Part shown: positions 23,810-33,988 of the stretch, in pieces | Numbering within the stretch: position 1 is the stretch's first letter | Layout: the number at the start of each line of letters is the position of its first letter | Source of the DNA: Halorussus lipolyticus | Lineage (GTDB): Archaea > Halobacteriota > Halobacteria > Halobacteriales > Haladaptataceae | Length of the DNA: 64,000 bases | NCBI RefSeq assembly: GCF_029338375.1 | Contig: NZ_CP119805.1 | Span: 1 to 64,000, forward strand | Direction: 5' to 3' | Program-made: the position numbers and the translations under genes | Notes under the pieces: generated by a model | Told to the model about the DNA's origin: nothing | The model's input: only the letters and a program-made list of their open reading frames with translations | Database searches by the model: none

Positions 23810-25597
23810 ATGGTCGAAGCAGGGCAGATCGTACTCACCGTCGTCATGGGGGTGCTTCTCGTCGCTGTCGCGGCGTACATCCTCCGCATCGAGGACTGGC
23901 AGTCGTACACGCCCCTCGCAGGGGGTGGTGGCGGCTACGGCGAGGCCGGTGAGACGACCCATCAGGAGAAACCCGGCGGATTGGCTCGCTGGCTAACCAC
24001 CGTAGACCACAAGGACATCGGTCTGCTCTACGGCCTCTACGGACTGATAGCGTTCGCGTGGGGTGGTATCGCCATCCTGCTGATGCGGACCGAACTCCTG
24101 ACGCCCGAGTCGGCGATTATGGGCGCGAACTTCTACAACTCCCTGCTCACGTCCCACGGCATCACGATGCTGTTCCTGTTCGGGACGCCCATCATCGCGG
24201 CGTTCGGGAACTACTTCATTCCCTTGCTCATCGGCGCGGACGACATGGCTTTCCCGCGCATCAACGCCATCGCGTTCTGGCTTCTGCCACCCGGCGCGCT
24301 CCTCATCTGGTTCGGCTTCTTCGCCGCACCGTTCGGCATCGGCATCGACCCGTCCCAGACCTCGTGGACGATGTACACGCCCCTCTCGGTGGAGCAGACG
24401 AATCCCGGCGTGGACCTGATGTTACTCGGCTTGCACCTCACTGGCGTCTCGGCGACGATGGGGGCCATCAACTTCATCGCCACCATCTTCACCGAACGAG
24501 GAGAGGACGTTGGCTGGGAGAACCTCGACATCTTCTCGTGGACGATGCTCACCCAGTCGGGCCTCATCCTGTTCTCGTTCCCCCTCTTGGGGAGTGCGCT
24601 CGTGATGCTCCTGATGGACCGGAACTTCGGTACCATGTTCTTCTCCCCGGAGGGCGGCGGCCCGATTCTCTGGCAACATCTGTTCTGGTTCTTCGGCCAC
24701 CCTGAGGTCTACATCCTCGTTCTGCCACCGATGGGGCTTGTGAGCCTCATCCTCCCGCGGTTCTCTGGCCGGAAGCTATTCGGGTTCAAATTCATCGTCT
24801 ACTCGACGCTGGCAATCGGCGTCCTGAGCTTCGGCGTGTGGGCACACCACATGTTCAGCACGGGCATCGACCCCCGCATCCGGGCTAGCTTCATGGCGGT
24901 CTCCTTGGCAATCGCGGTGCCGAGCGCGGTCAAGGTGTTCAACTGGATTACGACGATGTGGAACGGCAAACTCCGGATGACCGCGCCGATGCTGTTCTGC
25001 ATCGGGTTCGTCCAGAACTTCATCATCGGCGGCGTCACCGGTATCTTCCTCGCGTCGATTCCGGTTGACCTCGTGCTTCACGACACCTACTACGTCGTCG
25101 GCCACTTCCACTTCATCGTCATGGGCGCGATTGCCGTCGCCGGGTTCGCTGGCATCTACTACTGGTTCCCGATGTACACCGGCCGGATGTACCAGAAGAC
25201 GCTGGCCAAGTGGCACTTCTGGCTCACGATGGTCGGAAGCAACGTGACGTTCTTCGCGCTCCTCCTGCTTGGCTACGGCGGGATGCCCCGGCGCTACGCT
25301 ACCTACCTCCCGCAGTTCCAAGACCTCCACGTCGTCGCCACGGCGGGGGCGTTCATCATGGGCTTCGGCCAACTCATCTTCGTCTGGAACGTCGTCACCT
25401 CGTGGCTGGAGGGCCGGCGTGTCGAGAGCGGCGACCCGTGGGACCTCGAAGACGACGGCCTCAAGACCAAGGAGTGGGCGTGGTTCGAGCGCAAGCGAGA
25501 GACCGCCATCGCCACCGACGGCGGCGAGGACGACGAGGAGGCCCGGACCTCCTCGGAGAAGCGCACTGACGGCGGCGAGGAGACCGCCGACGACTGA
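23810..25597 (+). CDS. coxA: Haem-copper oxidase subunit I (stand-alone)
   Basis: A 595-residue cytochrome c oxidase-type subunit I. Key ligands are seen: SHGITMLFLFGTP (haem His), FFGHPEVYILVLPP (Cu-B His and cross-linked Tyr), VWAHHMFSTGID (two Cu-B His) and YYVVGHFHFIVMG (haem His pair). The family core WLTTVDHKDIGLLYGLYGLI is preceded by an extra N-terminal helix and a glycine-rich linker (residues 1-50). The enzyme reduces oxygen and pumps protons. No subunit II or III lies beside it, so partners must be encoded elsewhere, perhaps in the locus at 44-48 kb. The ATG at 23810 (MVEAGQIVL) is chosen as the first before the extra helix. Confidence 0.93.
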   Translation: MVEAGQIVLTVVMGVLLVAVAAYILRIEDWQSYTPLAGGGGGYGEAGETTHQEKPGGLARWLTTVDHKDIGLLYGLYGLIAFAWGGIAILLMRTELLTPESAIMGANFYNSLLTSHGITMLFLFGTPIIAAFGNYFIPLLIGADDMAFPRINAIAFWLLPPGALLIWFGFFAAPFGIGIDPSQTSWTMYTPLSVEQTNPGVDLMLLGLHLTGVSATMGAINFIATIFTERGEDVGWENLDIFSWTMLTQSGLILFSFPLLGSALVMLLMDRNFGTMFFSPEGGGPILWQHLFWFFGHPEVYILVLPPMGLVSLILPRFSGRKLFGFKFIVYSTLAIGVLSFGVWAHHMFSTGIDPRIRASFMAVSLAIAVPSAVKVFNWITTMWNGKLRMTAPMLFCIGFVQNFIIGGVTGIFLASIPVDLVLHDTYYVVGHFHFIVMGAIAVAGFAGIYYWFPMYTGRMYQKTLAKWHFWLTMVGSNVTFFALLLLGYGGMPRRYATYLPQFQDLHVVATAGAFIMGFGQLIFVWNVVTSWLEGRRVESGDPWDLEDDGLKTKEWAWFERKRETAIATDGGEDDEEARTSSEKRTDGGEETADD

Positions 25598-25606
25598 CTC
25601 TCCTCC

Positions 25607-26032
25607 TCACTCGCCGGCGAACGGCCCCACCTCGTCCACCGGGGTCACGGAGTAATCGACCGTGAGCGTGTCTTGGGTGGCCCGAATCTTGCCCACGAAC
25701 GTCGAGATGTCGGTCAGTTCCCCTTCGAGGATGAACAGTTCCATGCAGTAGTGGTCGCCGACGTGGTTGTGGACGTTCGAAGTCACCAACCCGTCGTACT
25801 CGTGGCGCAGTTCCATCATGCGCTGTTCGACGCCGGAACTCTCGTAGTTGAACAGCACTGTGACGACGCCCATCAGGTCGCGGTCCTCTAACTTCTTGTC
25901 CTCGAACTCCCCGAGTAGGTTCCGGGCGGCCTCGCGGAAGACCTCGCTCCGGCCGGTGTAGCCGTGTTCGTCGGCGAAGTCGTCCACGCGGTTCAGCAGT
26001 TCGTCCGGCATCGAGATGCTGACGACGGTCAT
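25607..26032 (-). CDS. nikR: Nickel-responsive regulator NikR
   Basis: A 141-residue ribbon-helix-helix regulator with an ACT-like metal domain. The N-terminus ([33 protein letters not shown]) is CopG-like. The metal site keeps the four NikR nickel ligands with exact spacing: H77, H88, H90 and C96, in RHEYDG and [10 protein letters not shown]. It represses nickel uptake genes when nickel is bound. No nickel transporter or hydrogenase/urease gene is visible in the window. Confidence 0.93.
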   Translation of the reverse strand: MTVVSISMPDELLNRVDDFADEHGYTGRSEVFREAARNLLGEFEDKKLEDRDLMGVVTVLFNYESSGVEQRMMELRHEYDGLVTSNVHNHVGDHYCMELFILEGELTDISTFVGKIRATQDTLTVDYSVTPVDEVGPFAGE

Positions 26033-26260
26033 GCTGTTAAGTCGGCGCTGTTAGGTTAATAGCTCTTATTACTATCGTCGGAATCACCCGGACCTAATTG
26101 CTAACTCTGCCGGCGGTTCGGATTCGACTCGCCGTTTCGAGTTCGATAGTTCCGTTCTAAGACAACTCCGTATTTGTTTCGGAATTATAGATGCGTTCGA
26201 GACGTTTCGTTACAATTGCATCGTCGAAGGGCGAGTGAAGTGGCGTCCCAAGGAGACCGG

Positions 26261-27244
26261 TCACTCGTCTCTCTGCATCGCCTGCGGGTCGCCCAGAATC
26301 CCCCACGGCCGGTAGGTCATAATCACGATTACCAACACCCCAATCACGAGCAACCGGAGGTTCGTCACGACGCTCTCGAAGGGCACGAAGTCCCGGAGGA
26401 ACCGGGGCAGTTCGAGTAGAACAGCGAGCAAAAGCCCGCCCAGCACCGCGCCGCGGTTCGTCCCGCTTCCGCCGACGATGACCGCGATGTAGATGTAGAA
26501 CGCCCACCGAGGACCGAACTGGCTCGGCACCAAGAAGTTGAGTTGGAGGGCGGTAATCGTGCCCGCCGCGCCCATCACGGCGCTCCCGAGGACGAAGCTC
26601 TGGGTCTTGTAGGTGAAGGTATCCTTGCCGACGCTCTCGGCGACCGTCTCGTCCTCGCGGACCGCCTTCAGCACCCGGCCCCACGGACTCTCGACGCCGA
26701 CCTCCAGCAACCAGTAGGTCACGCCCAACAGCACCAGCGCGACCCCAAGCAGGAGGAGGTTCGAGTAGTCCAGCGCGAGGAGGGGGTTCGAAACCGAGAG
26801 GCCTCGCGCGCCCATCGTTAGCCACTCCTCGTTGGTCAGCACCAACCGAATCACCTCCGCCAGTCCCAGCGTGGCGATGGCCAGATAGTCGTCCCGGAGC
26901 CTGAGCGTCGGAATCGCAATCAGGAGGCCCACCGCTCCCGCCGCGAGCGCGCCCGCCAGAACTGCGGGCGCGAGCGGGAGCGGGACGCCGGCAACGTCAA
27001 CCCAGAGGTAGGGCAGGTTCAGGCCGAGGGCGGTCGGCGCGCTCGGCGGCTTGGTCACGATTGCGGCGGTGTAGGCTCCGATGCCCCAGAACGCGGCCAC
27101 GCTGATGTTGAACAGGCCGGTGTAGCCCCACTGGAGGTTGAGACCGAGCGCCAGAATCATGTAGACCACCGCGAACGTGGCGACGTTGACCAGAAAGGCC
27201 GGGAGGCCGGTCAGCCCCGCCAAAATTATCGGTTCGCTGGTCAT
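26261..27244 (-). CDS. livM: Branched-chain amino-acid-type ABC permease LivM
   Basis: A 327-residue LivM-type permease with about ten membrane helices and the family segments ALGLNLQWGYTGLFNISVAA and AIATLGLAEVIRLVLTNEEW, plus the EAA-like loop near AVREDETVAESVGKDTF and GGSGTNRGAVLGG. Its ATG overlaps the LivH stop by four bases. Together with LivH and the binding protein it imports branched-chain amino acids or related compounds such as amides or urea. No LivG or LivF ATPase follows. Confidence 0.93.
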   Translation of the reverse strand: MTSEPIILAGLTGLPAFLVNVATFAVVYMILALGLNLQWGYTGLFNISVAAFWGIGAYTAAIVTKPPSAPTALGLNLPYLWVDVAGVPLPLAPAVLAGALAAGAVGLLIAIPTLRLRDDYLAIATLGLAEVIRLVLTNEEWLTMGARGLSVSNPLLALDYSNLLLLGVALVLLGVTYWLLEVGVESPWGRVLKAVREDETVAESVGKDTFTYKTQSFVLGSAVMGAAGTITALQLNFLVPSQFGPRWAFYIYIAVIVGGSGTNRGAVLGGLLLAVLLELPRFLRDFVPFESVVTNLRLLVIGVLVIVIMTYRPWGILGDPQAMQRDE

Positions 27245-28152
27245 CCCCACCGCCCTCCCGCGATGCCGTCGGGCTTGACCAGCAGGACCAGCACGAGAAT
27301 CAGAAACGAGACCGCGGCCCGGTAACTCGCGCTCACGCCGGGGATGGCGATGGACATCTCTTGGGCGATACCGATGACGTAGGCCCCAACCATCGCGCCG
27401 TAGGGGCTTCCGATGCCACCGAGGATGACCGCAGAGAACGCGACCAGCAGGATGTTGAACCCCATCCGGGGCATGATGACGCCGGTCTGCATCCCCAAAA
27501 AGACCCCGCCGACCCCGGCGAGCGCGCCGGAAAGCCCCCACGTCGCCCGGAGGACGCGCTCGGTGTCGATGCCCGTCACCTTCGCCAGCGAGCGGTTGTC
27601 GGCGGTGGCCCGCATCGCCACGCCCATCGTGGTCCTCGTCAGGAACAGGTGGGTCCCGAGCGCGAACAGGGCCGCCACCGCGACGATAGTGAGACCGTCC
27701 TGCGTGACCCGGAGTCGGAGGAGCAGGTCGTAGCCCGCAATCGGAATCGTCGCGTCCACGAACTGGATGCCCCGCCGGAGAGGAAGCCCCAGCGAGCGCA
27801 ACTGGTTCGACCAGACGATGCGGATGGCGCTTCGCAGGACCAGCGCGACCCCGATGGTCACGATGAGGAGGACGATTGGCGACGAGTTGCGGTGGCGCAC
27901 GAACAGCAGTCGGTCGAGTACGAGACCGACGAGTGCCGTCGCTACGATGCTCACGCCGATTGCCGCGACGAAGGGCAGGCCCAGCGTCACCTTGGCGACG
28001 AAGGCAGTGTAGGCCCCGATTGTCAGGAGTTCGCCGTGGGCGAAGTTGGCGAAGTTGCCGATGCCGTAGAGCAGGGAGAGACCCACCGACGCCAGCAGGA
28101 CGATGCTCCCGAAAATCACCCCGTTGGCGAACAACTGGAGGAGGCTAGCCAT
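27241..28152 (-). CDS. livH: Branched-chain amino-acid-type ABC permease LivH
   Basis: A 303-residue LivH-type permease with about eight membrane helices. It has the characteristic GIGNFANFAHGELLTIGAY and MRATADNRSLAKVTGID segments and the C-terminal GGIGSPYGAMVGAYVIGI. It lies 9 bp after the binding-protein gene and overlaps LivM, so the three genes form one operon on the minus strand. Confidence 0.93.
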   Translation of the reverse strand: MASLLQLFANGVIFGSIVLLASVGLSLLYGIGNFANFAHGELLTIGAYTAFVAKVTLGLPFVAAIGVSIVATALVGLVLDRLLFVRHRNSSPIVLLIVTIGVALVLRSAIRIVWSNQLRSLGLPLRRGIQFVDATIPIAGYDLLLRLRVTQDGLTIVAVAALFALGTHLFLTRTTMGVAMRATADNRSLAKVTGIDTERVLRATWGLSGALAGVGGVFLGMQTGVIMPRMGFNILLVAFSAVILGGIGSPYGAMVGAYVIGIAQEMSIAIPGVSASYRAAVSFLILVLVLLVKPDGIAGGRWG

Positions 28153-28161
28153 CGATTTCGC

Positions 28162-29421
28162 CTACTCTCCCTGCGTGGTGGTCGCGTCGGACTCCTGCTC
28201 CACGTCGAGGAAGCCCTGCATCCGGTAGTCGCCGTCCTCGAACCGCCACCACTTGTAGGTGCCGGGGACGTCGCCCTCCTCGTTCAGGTCGATGGACCCC
28301 GAGACGCCCGAGTAGTCGATTTGGTTGCCCGCGGCGAGTTCTTCTTTCGCTGTCTCGAACGACGAGACGGTCGTTCCCTCGGGGCGCGAGACGGGATAGA
28401 TGGACTCCCGGAGCGCCGAACTGCTGAACTCGTCGGCGGACTCGATGGCGAGCGCCGACAGCAGGGTGGCATCGTAGGAGTAGGCCGCCCACACCGACGG
28501 TTGGGTGTCGTAGCGACTCCGGAACTCCGAGACGAACGAGTCCCACGCATCGGTCTCCGTCGGCGCGCTCGGGGTCGTGCCTATCATTCCGTCCAGCGCC
28601 CTCGCTGGGACGTTCTCCCGAATCGGCTCTGCCAGCGTGCTTTCGGCCCCGATGTACTGGTACTGGTCCTTGATGCCCATCTCGAAGGCTTGGCGCGCCA
28701 TCGTGGTGAACGACTCCGGATAGGCGACGAACATGATGGCGTCGGGGTTGCCTTGGGTCGCCTGATTGAGTTGCGGGCGATACGACGCCTGCCCGGAGTT
28801 GTACGGCACGGTGTTGGTGATGGTGCCCCCTGCGGCCTCGAAGCGGGACTGAAGCACGTCGGCGAACCCGCGGCCGTAGTCGTTGTTGACCAGAATCACG
28901 GACGCCGACTCGATGCCTTGGTCGAGCGCCAACTGGGCCATCGCCGCGCCCTGAAAGGCGTCGGAGGGCGCTGTCCGCAGGACGTAGCCGTTGTCGTCCA
29001 GCGTGGTAATCTGGGGACTCGTGCTGTGCGGACTCACCTGCACGACCTGATTCGGTATTGTGACCGACCGCGCGATGGCGACGGTGACGCCGCTGGACAC
29101 CGCGCCCATCAACAGCGGAACGCCCTCCTGATTGACTAACTTCTGGGCCGCGCTCACGCCGGTCTGTGGCGCGCTCGCGGTGTCCTCTAGCGACACCCGC
29201 AGTTCACCGCCGTCTTTCAGGCCGACCGAGTTCACCCGGTCGAGCGCCAGATTCATCCCGCGCTCGTGGCGCGACCCGTAGACCGCGAGGTCGCCCGAGC
29301 TAGAGACCGCAGACCCGATTCTGTACGTCTGTCCCTGCTGTAGCACGCCGGTCGTAGTCGCTGTGACGCCGCCTGCACCGAGCGCCTTCAGCACGGTCCG
29401 GCGCGTGGTATGTGTTTTCAT
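28162..29421 (-). CDS. ABC transporter substrate-binding protein (LivJ/LivK type)
   Basis: A 419-residue type I periplasmic-binding-protein fold. A Tat signal (TTRRTVLKALGAGG) precedes YRIGSAVSSSGDLAVYGSRHERGMNLALD. The double-lobe segments SSGVTVAIARS, YVLRTAPSDAFQGAAMA and VILVNNDYGRGFADVL are typical of Leu/Ile/Val or amide binding proteins. It is the first gene of the livHM operon. The ATG at 29421 is chosen since the MKTHTTRR opening is a normal Tat n-region; an in-frame ATG lies 12 bp upstream. The ligand is not readable from sequence. Confidence 0.9.
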   Translation of the reverse strand: MKTHTTRRTVLKALGAGGVTATTTGVLQQGQTYRIGSAVSSSGDLAVYGSRHERGMNLALDRVNSVGLKDGGELRVSLEDTASAPQTGVSAAQKLVNQEGVPLLMGAVSSGVTVAIARSVTIPNQVVQVSPHSTSPQITTLDDNGYVLRTAPSDAFQGAAMAQLALDQGIESASVILVNNDYGRGFADVLQSRFEAAGGTITNTVPYNSGQASYRPQLNQATQGNPDAIMFVAYPESFTTMARQAFEMGIKDQYQYIGAESTLAEPIRENVPARALDGMIGTTPSAPTETDAWDSFVSEFRSRYDTQPSVWAAYSYDATLLSALAIESADEFSSSALRESIYPVSRPEGTTVSSFETAKEELAAGNQIDYSGVSGSIDLNEEGDVPGTYKWWRFEDGDYRMQGFLDVEQESDATTTQGE

Positions 29422-29778
29422 TTCCCCCACCAACCGTATCCCTCAACCCTCTCTACCTAATACCCTTCGGTGCCACGACACGTTCGAGCGACGAGAGTAC
29501 GGATAAATCCCGGCTTACGTGTCACGACGGGCGAAAATTGGATGGGTTGGTCTCGACTCGTCCTCGGCGCGCGGTTCTGCGCGTTCGAGGTCCTCGGTCC
29601 CAGCGACTATCTCCTGCTTCCCGGCGGCCGGTGTCGAAGAAATAACTCCACAATTGCTAAAGCCAACGTTACCTATTCTAAAAGTGGTTGCTTATTTCTC
29701 ACTGCTCCGGCTTCGGTGCTGTGAACGGCGTCGTCGCGGGGTCCTGCTGTCGTTCAGTGGTGTTGCCCGGTTTGCGGG
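29422..29778. other. Intergenic stretch
   Basis: A 357-bp gap that I find empty of genes. TATA-like segments on the minus strand (GGGATTTATCC near 29508 and AGGGTATTAGG near 29463) could drive the transporter operon. AT-rich DNA near 29640-29690 lies after the end of the surface-protein gene. Confidence 0.45.
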
Positions 29779-32700
29779 TCAGTTCCGCATCCGGGCCAAC
29801 AGCGCGGCGGCGAGCAGTGCGACCAGCGTGACGCCGACGCCGAATCCGGGCACGTCGGGTGCCCTGTCACCGAGGCCGCCGTCGTCGGACTTCGTGACGC
29901 TCAACTCGGCGGTCCGGTCGTTGACTTCGATTGTGTGGTTGCCCCCGGCGTCCACCTTCTGGACGAAGGTGACTTCGACCGTCTCGCCGCCGGGCACTTC
30001 GACTGTCCTCGTCGCTACCTCCTCGCCGAACATGGTCAGCGTGACGTTCTGTTCGCCCGTCTCGCCGCCGGTGTTCTCGACCGTCGCGGTGATTTCGACC
30101 GTTTCGCCCGCCGAGATGGTCGATTCGTTCAGCGAGATGCCGGCGACCGCGGTGTCGGCCGGCAGAGTCTCTTTGACCGTGAGGTCGCCCGCCGACGCCC
30201 CGCCGACCGCGACCTCGTAGCTACCGGTGGCCGGGGCGGTCCCGGTCAGGGTCACTTGCTTCGTCTCGTCCGCTGGCACTTCGACCGTCTCCGAGGCCGC
30301 CACGCTCCCGTTCAGCGTGAGGTTCACCGTCGCGGTCCGGGCCGAGGACCCGGCGTTCTCGACCGTCGCAGTGGCGGTCACGTCGTCGCCTTTCGCCACG
30401 GTCTGGGTGGCCAGTCCAGCCTCGGCGACCGACAGCGAGTCGCTCGCGCCGACCGCGAGCGTGCCGAGACTGTTCGTCGTCGCCTTCAGCCGCATCGCGT
30501 CGTCGGTGGTCTTCACGACCGTCGCGTTCAGTTCGGTCCACCCCTCCGCCGAATCGTGCTGGTAGACCGACACGTCGTCGGCCGAGGCCAACGCGCCGAC
30601 CGCGGACCGCTGGACCGTGAACTCGACCGTCGCGTTCTCCACGCCCCTGTCGAGGTACTTGGCGTCCGTCTGGAGATAGGCCAAGGCCTCGTCAGCGTCG
30701 GTCAACTGCGGCACCCCGTCGGGCGACTCGGCGCTCGCCGCGGTCTCGAAGACCACGTGGGAGTCGTCTCGGGCGATGTCCACCGCCACGCGCTCGAACT
30801 GGACGCCGGTCTCGTTGGCGGCCTCGCTGGCGGGCAGGGTGGCCGTAATCGTCTCGTCGGACCGGGCGTTCCGCACGTCGATTTCCGCGGCGTTGGCGTC
30901 GGTCTGCTGGATTTGCTTCGAGACCGGCGGCGGACCGAGGCTGACGCTTCCGCCACCGCCGCCACCTCCTCCGCCGCCGCCGCCTCCGCCACCGGTCGCG
31001 GCGCGCTCGTCCCGTTCAATTTCGACCTCGGCGGTCGCGGTGTCGGTCCGATTCGTGTCGTCCACGACTGTCACCGTCGCGTTGTAGGTGCCGCCGTCGC
31101 CGTAGGTCGTGGTGACTCGGGGCGTCGAGGCGTTCGTAGTCCGGTCGATTTGGCCGTCGCCGTCGAAGTCCCAGCGGTACTCTACGACCTCGCCGCTGGC
31201 GTCGTTGGAGGCGCTGGCGTCGAGCGTAACTTGCTCGCCGGTCTCGGTCGCGTTGGCCGGGGCCGAGAGCGCGGCGCTCGGCGCGTCGGTGACGTTGACG
31301 GTGTACTGGCCGGACGCGATTTCGTTGCCCGCTGTGTCGCGGGCCACGACCCAGACCGTCGGCGTGCCAGTGGTCTCGAAGCGATGGGTCACGCTACTCT
31401 CGAAGGTCTCGGTCGCTCCGGCCTCGACGGTCTCGCGCTCGCCGTCGCTGAACCGGTAGGTCACGCTCGCCACGGTACCGTTGTCCGCGACCCGCGAGGA
31501 GACCTCGAACTCCTCGGTCGCCGAGACCTCCGAGGGCACCGAAACGTCGGTGACGGTCGGGTCCTCGCTCGGCAGGACCGTCAGCGGGACGGTGATGTTA
31601 TCGACGTTGCCCGCGCCGTCCTCGACTTCGAGGGTGACGTTGACTTCGCCCGCAGAGCCGTAAGCGTCCTCGAACGTCGGGTCGGTGGTTTCGGCGTCGA
31701 AGCCGTCGCCGCCCGCGTAGTCCCAGCGGTAGGTCCGGATGCCGCGGTTGTCCGTGCTATTGCGGGCGTCGAAGGTCAGAGGCGCACCGGCCTCGACCTC
31801 CTCGGGGAGGGTCGCTCTCGCGGTGGGTGATTGGGTGTCCTCCTCGACGATTTCGACGCTCATCGTCTCGGTGTCGGTGTTGCCCGCGGGGTCGGTGACC
31901 TGCACCGAAACCTCGTAGGTGCCGGGTTCGTCGTAGGTGTGGCCGACTCTGGCGTCGCCGGTGCCGTTCGTCCCGTCGCCGAAGTCCCACCGGTACTCGC
32001 CGGTGAGTGCGCCGCTGTTGTCGGTGCTACCGGTCGCGTTCAGGACGATTCGCTCGCCGACGACGTGGTACTCGGGGAGGCCCCGGTCGCCGGGGTCCAC
32101 GTTCAACCTCGCGGTCGGGGGTTCGTTCGGGTAGACCTCGACCGGAATCTCGGCCCCGTCGATGATACCGCCGGACGTTTCGACGGTCACGCTCGCCGTC
32201 CCGCTCTGCGAGGAGTTGTAGGTGTGGGTGACGCTCGGGTCGGTGGTGTTCAGTTCGGTCGTGCCGTCGCCGTCGAAGTCCCAGCGGAAGACCTCGACGC
32301 TCGCGTCCACGCTGGCGGTGAACGTCACGGATTCGCCGGCCTCTGGCGGGTTGCCGGTCGGACTCGGCGTGGCGCTGAGGTCTGTGTTCGGACAGTGGCG
32401 GCCCGCCTCGATGACGAGTTCACGGCTCATGTCGAGGCTCAACTGCTCGCCGTTCGTACTCCCGTCGTAGTGGCGGACCTGCCACGCATCGATGTTCGTG
32501 AACGACGACGGCGTGATGACGGTCTCGCGTCCGCCGAGGTTGTGGAAGCCGCGGTAGGCACCGCCGTCGGTGCCGCCCGACCCCCAGACCCAGTTGACCT
32601 CGAAGCGCCGGCCGTCCCGACTCGGCCGAAAGCTTTCGAGCGGTCGAGACGAGTACTCGGCCTCTTGGTGGCCGTATCGCGTCCCGCTGGCGTCGTAGTA

Positions 32701-33405
32701 CTCGTCGTCCATGTTCTCGCGGGGGTACATGTCGTCGATGTACGCCCACTCGCCGTTGGGCAGGTTCTGGAAGGTCCAGTCCGCCGCGCCGCCGCCGGGC
32801 GCGGGCCGGAAGAAGCCGTCACCGGGGCCGTGTTCGCCGTTGTAGGGGTTGTGCGAGGCCGTACCGGTGGTCTCGTACAGTCGGTCGTGGCGGACCACGA
32901 GACTGACCTCGCCGTTGGGGTTCTGGTAGAAGAACATGTGACTCTCGCCGTTCTCGGACCAGTTGTAGAGACCGTAGGTACCGTAGTCCCACCCCTCGTT
33001 CCGGTACTGGTCGTTGAGGTACGGCGCGTAGTACTCGGTCTGGCCGACGGCGTGTTCGCTCCCGTCGGGGTAGTACCGATAGCGATAGTCCATGATGGAC
33101 TCGATGGACTCGAACCCGTCCCAGTCGGGGTTCCGGAAGGGACCGGTCACGTCGGCCTCCCGAGGCTCCTCGTAGTCCTCGACTGCTCCTCTGACTTCGA
33201 CTTCTGGCTCCATTTTCGGATGGTCGTAGGTGAACGCGCGGACCTCGTGGCACACGCCGGCTCCGGGTTGCCGAACCGTGTACCACGGGCCGCCGTGGTC
33301 CGCGCTCGCGGTGCCGACCAGTCCGACGATGCCCGTCGGGAGCGCCGACGTGACCAACAGCACCGTCAGCGCTACGCTCAGTATCGTGGTTTTATCGGTA
33401 TCCAT
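29779..33405 (-). CDS. PGF-CTERM surface protein with PKD and CARDB-like domains
   Basis: A 1208-residue secreted protein with a Sec signal (about residues 1-35, ending TASA). Residues about 36-340 form an N-terminal domain I do not recognise, rich in Tyr, Trp and Asp. Five PKD or Ig-like domains follow (for example YRWDFGDGTNGTGDARVGHTY). Then comes a poly-Gly linker of 15 residues, a PGF-pre-PGF-type domain, two CARDB-like domains and the C-terminal PGFGVGVTLVALLAAALLARMRN-type signal, a target of archaeosortase A. It is probably lipid-anchored on the S-layer and N-glycosylated (many N-x-S/T). The DNA coding the Gly run is a CCG/CCT-rich microsatellite at about 30950-30996. Confidence 0.9.
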   Translation of the reverse strand: MDTDKTTILSVALTVLLVTSALPTGIVGLVGTASADHGGPWYTVRQPGAGVCHEVRAFTYDHPKMEPEVEVRGAVEDYEEPREADVTGPFRNPDWDGFESIESIMDYRYRYYPDGSEHAVGQTEYYAPYLNDQYRNEGWDYGTYGLYNWSENGESHMFFYQNPNGEVSLVVRHDRLYETTGTASHNPYNGEHGPGDGFFRPAPGGGAADWTFQNLPNGEWAYIDDMYPRENMDDEYYDASGTRYGHQEAEYSSRPLESFRPSRDGRRFEVNWVWGSGGTDGGAYRGFHNLGGRETVITPSSFTNIDAWQVRHYDGSTNGEQLSLDMSRELVIEAGRHCPNTDLSATPSPTGNPPEAGESVTFTASVDASVEVFRWDFDGDGTTELNTTDPSVTHTYNSSQSGTASVTVETSGGIIDGAEIPVEVYPNEPPTARLNVDPGDRGLPEYHVVGERIVLNATGSTDNSGALTGEYRWDFGDGTNGTGDARVGHTYDEPGTYEVSVQVTDPAGNTDTETMSVEIVEEDTQSPTARATLPEEVEAGAPLTFDARNSTDNRGIRTYRWDYAGGDGFDAETTDPTFEDAYGSAGEVNVTLEVEDGAGNVDNITVPLTVLPSEDPTVTDVSVPSEVSATEEFEVSSRVADNGTVASVTYRFSDGERETVEAGATETFESSVTHRFETTGTPTVWVVARDTAGNEIASGQYTVNVTDAPSAALSAPANATETGEQVTLDASASNDASGEVVEYRWDFDGDGQIDRTTNASTPRVTTTYGDGGTYNATVTVVDDTNRTDTATAEVEIERDERAATGGGGGGGGGGGGGGGSVSLGPPPVSKQIQQTDANAAEIDVRNARSDETITATLPASEAANETGVQFERVAVDIARDDSHVVFETAASAESPDGVPQLTDADEALAYLQTDAKYLDRGVENATVEFTVQRSAVGALASADDVSVYQHDSAEGWTELNATVVKTTDDAMRLKATTNSLGTLAVGASDSLSVAEAGLATQTVAKGDDVTATATVENAGSSARTATVNLTLNGSVAASETVEVPADETKQVTLTGTAPATGSYEVAVGGASAGDLTVKETLPADTAVAGISLNESTISAGETVEITATVENTGGETGEQNVTLTMFGEEVATRTVEVPGGETVEVTFVQKVDAGGNHTIEVNDRTAELSVTKSDDGGLGDRAPDVPGFGVGVTLVALLAAALLARMRN

Positions 33406-33688
33406 TACGCTACTGAGCTACCGTATTCCGGTATTTCCCTTTGTTATGGACTCTCTGGCCGGTATTCTGGAGCCGGCTAACGTCCGAAGACCGGACGTAC
33501 CTGTCAGACAGCAGTTGGGTAACGGCCGATAGGAATCGGTTACGTGGTGTCCTCGCGGTGGATGAACATAGGAAATTGTTTTTATAAGAATTGTATTGCT
33601 GTTCGAAAGCATCATCTGTATTTTCGACATTTCGCTCGGTCGCGTCTCGGCCCCATCGATTAACCTCCTCGGCGTCGGACCCAGTGGC

Positions 33689-33988
33689 ATGGTCGAACGC
33701 GAGTTCGGAGAGGCCACGGTCGTCTACGACGACCCGCACGACGAGGACCCGAGCGAACTCACCGTCCAGAACGAACACGTGGTCTACTTCCAAGACCACT
33801 GGTTAGTCAGGACCGGCGAGGACGACGACGGCAGAGACACGGTGCGGCGCATCCCCTCGGAACGGGTGTACTACGTCGAGCGCGAGGTCGAGCGGTTCGA
33901 GGACGAGGCGGCCACCCTGAAAGACCAGTTTCAGGAGGAGTTCGAGTCGGTCGCCAGCGACGTGGAGGACAAACTACCGACGGGGTAG
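33689..33988 (+). CDS. Small acidic haloarchaeal protein
   Basis: A 99-residue soluble protein. A beta-rich first half (VVYDDPHDEDPSELTVQNEH, VVYFQDHWLVRTG) is followed by RRIPSERVYYVEREVERF and a coiled-coil-like acidic C-terminal helix. The family is widespread-looking in haloarchaea but I know no function. The ATG at 33689 (MVEREFGEATV) is chosen over an upstream ATG at 33596 whose extra residues are not protein-like. Confidence 0.75.
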   Translation: MVEREFGEATVVYDDPHDEDPSELTVQNEHVVYFQDHWLVRTGEDDDGRDTVRRIPSERVYYVEREVERFEDEAATLKDQFQEEFESVASDVEDKLPTG

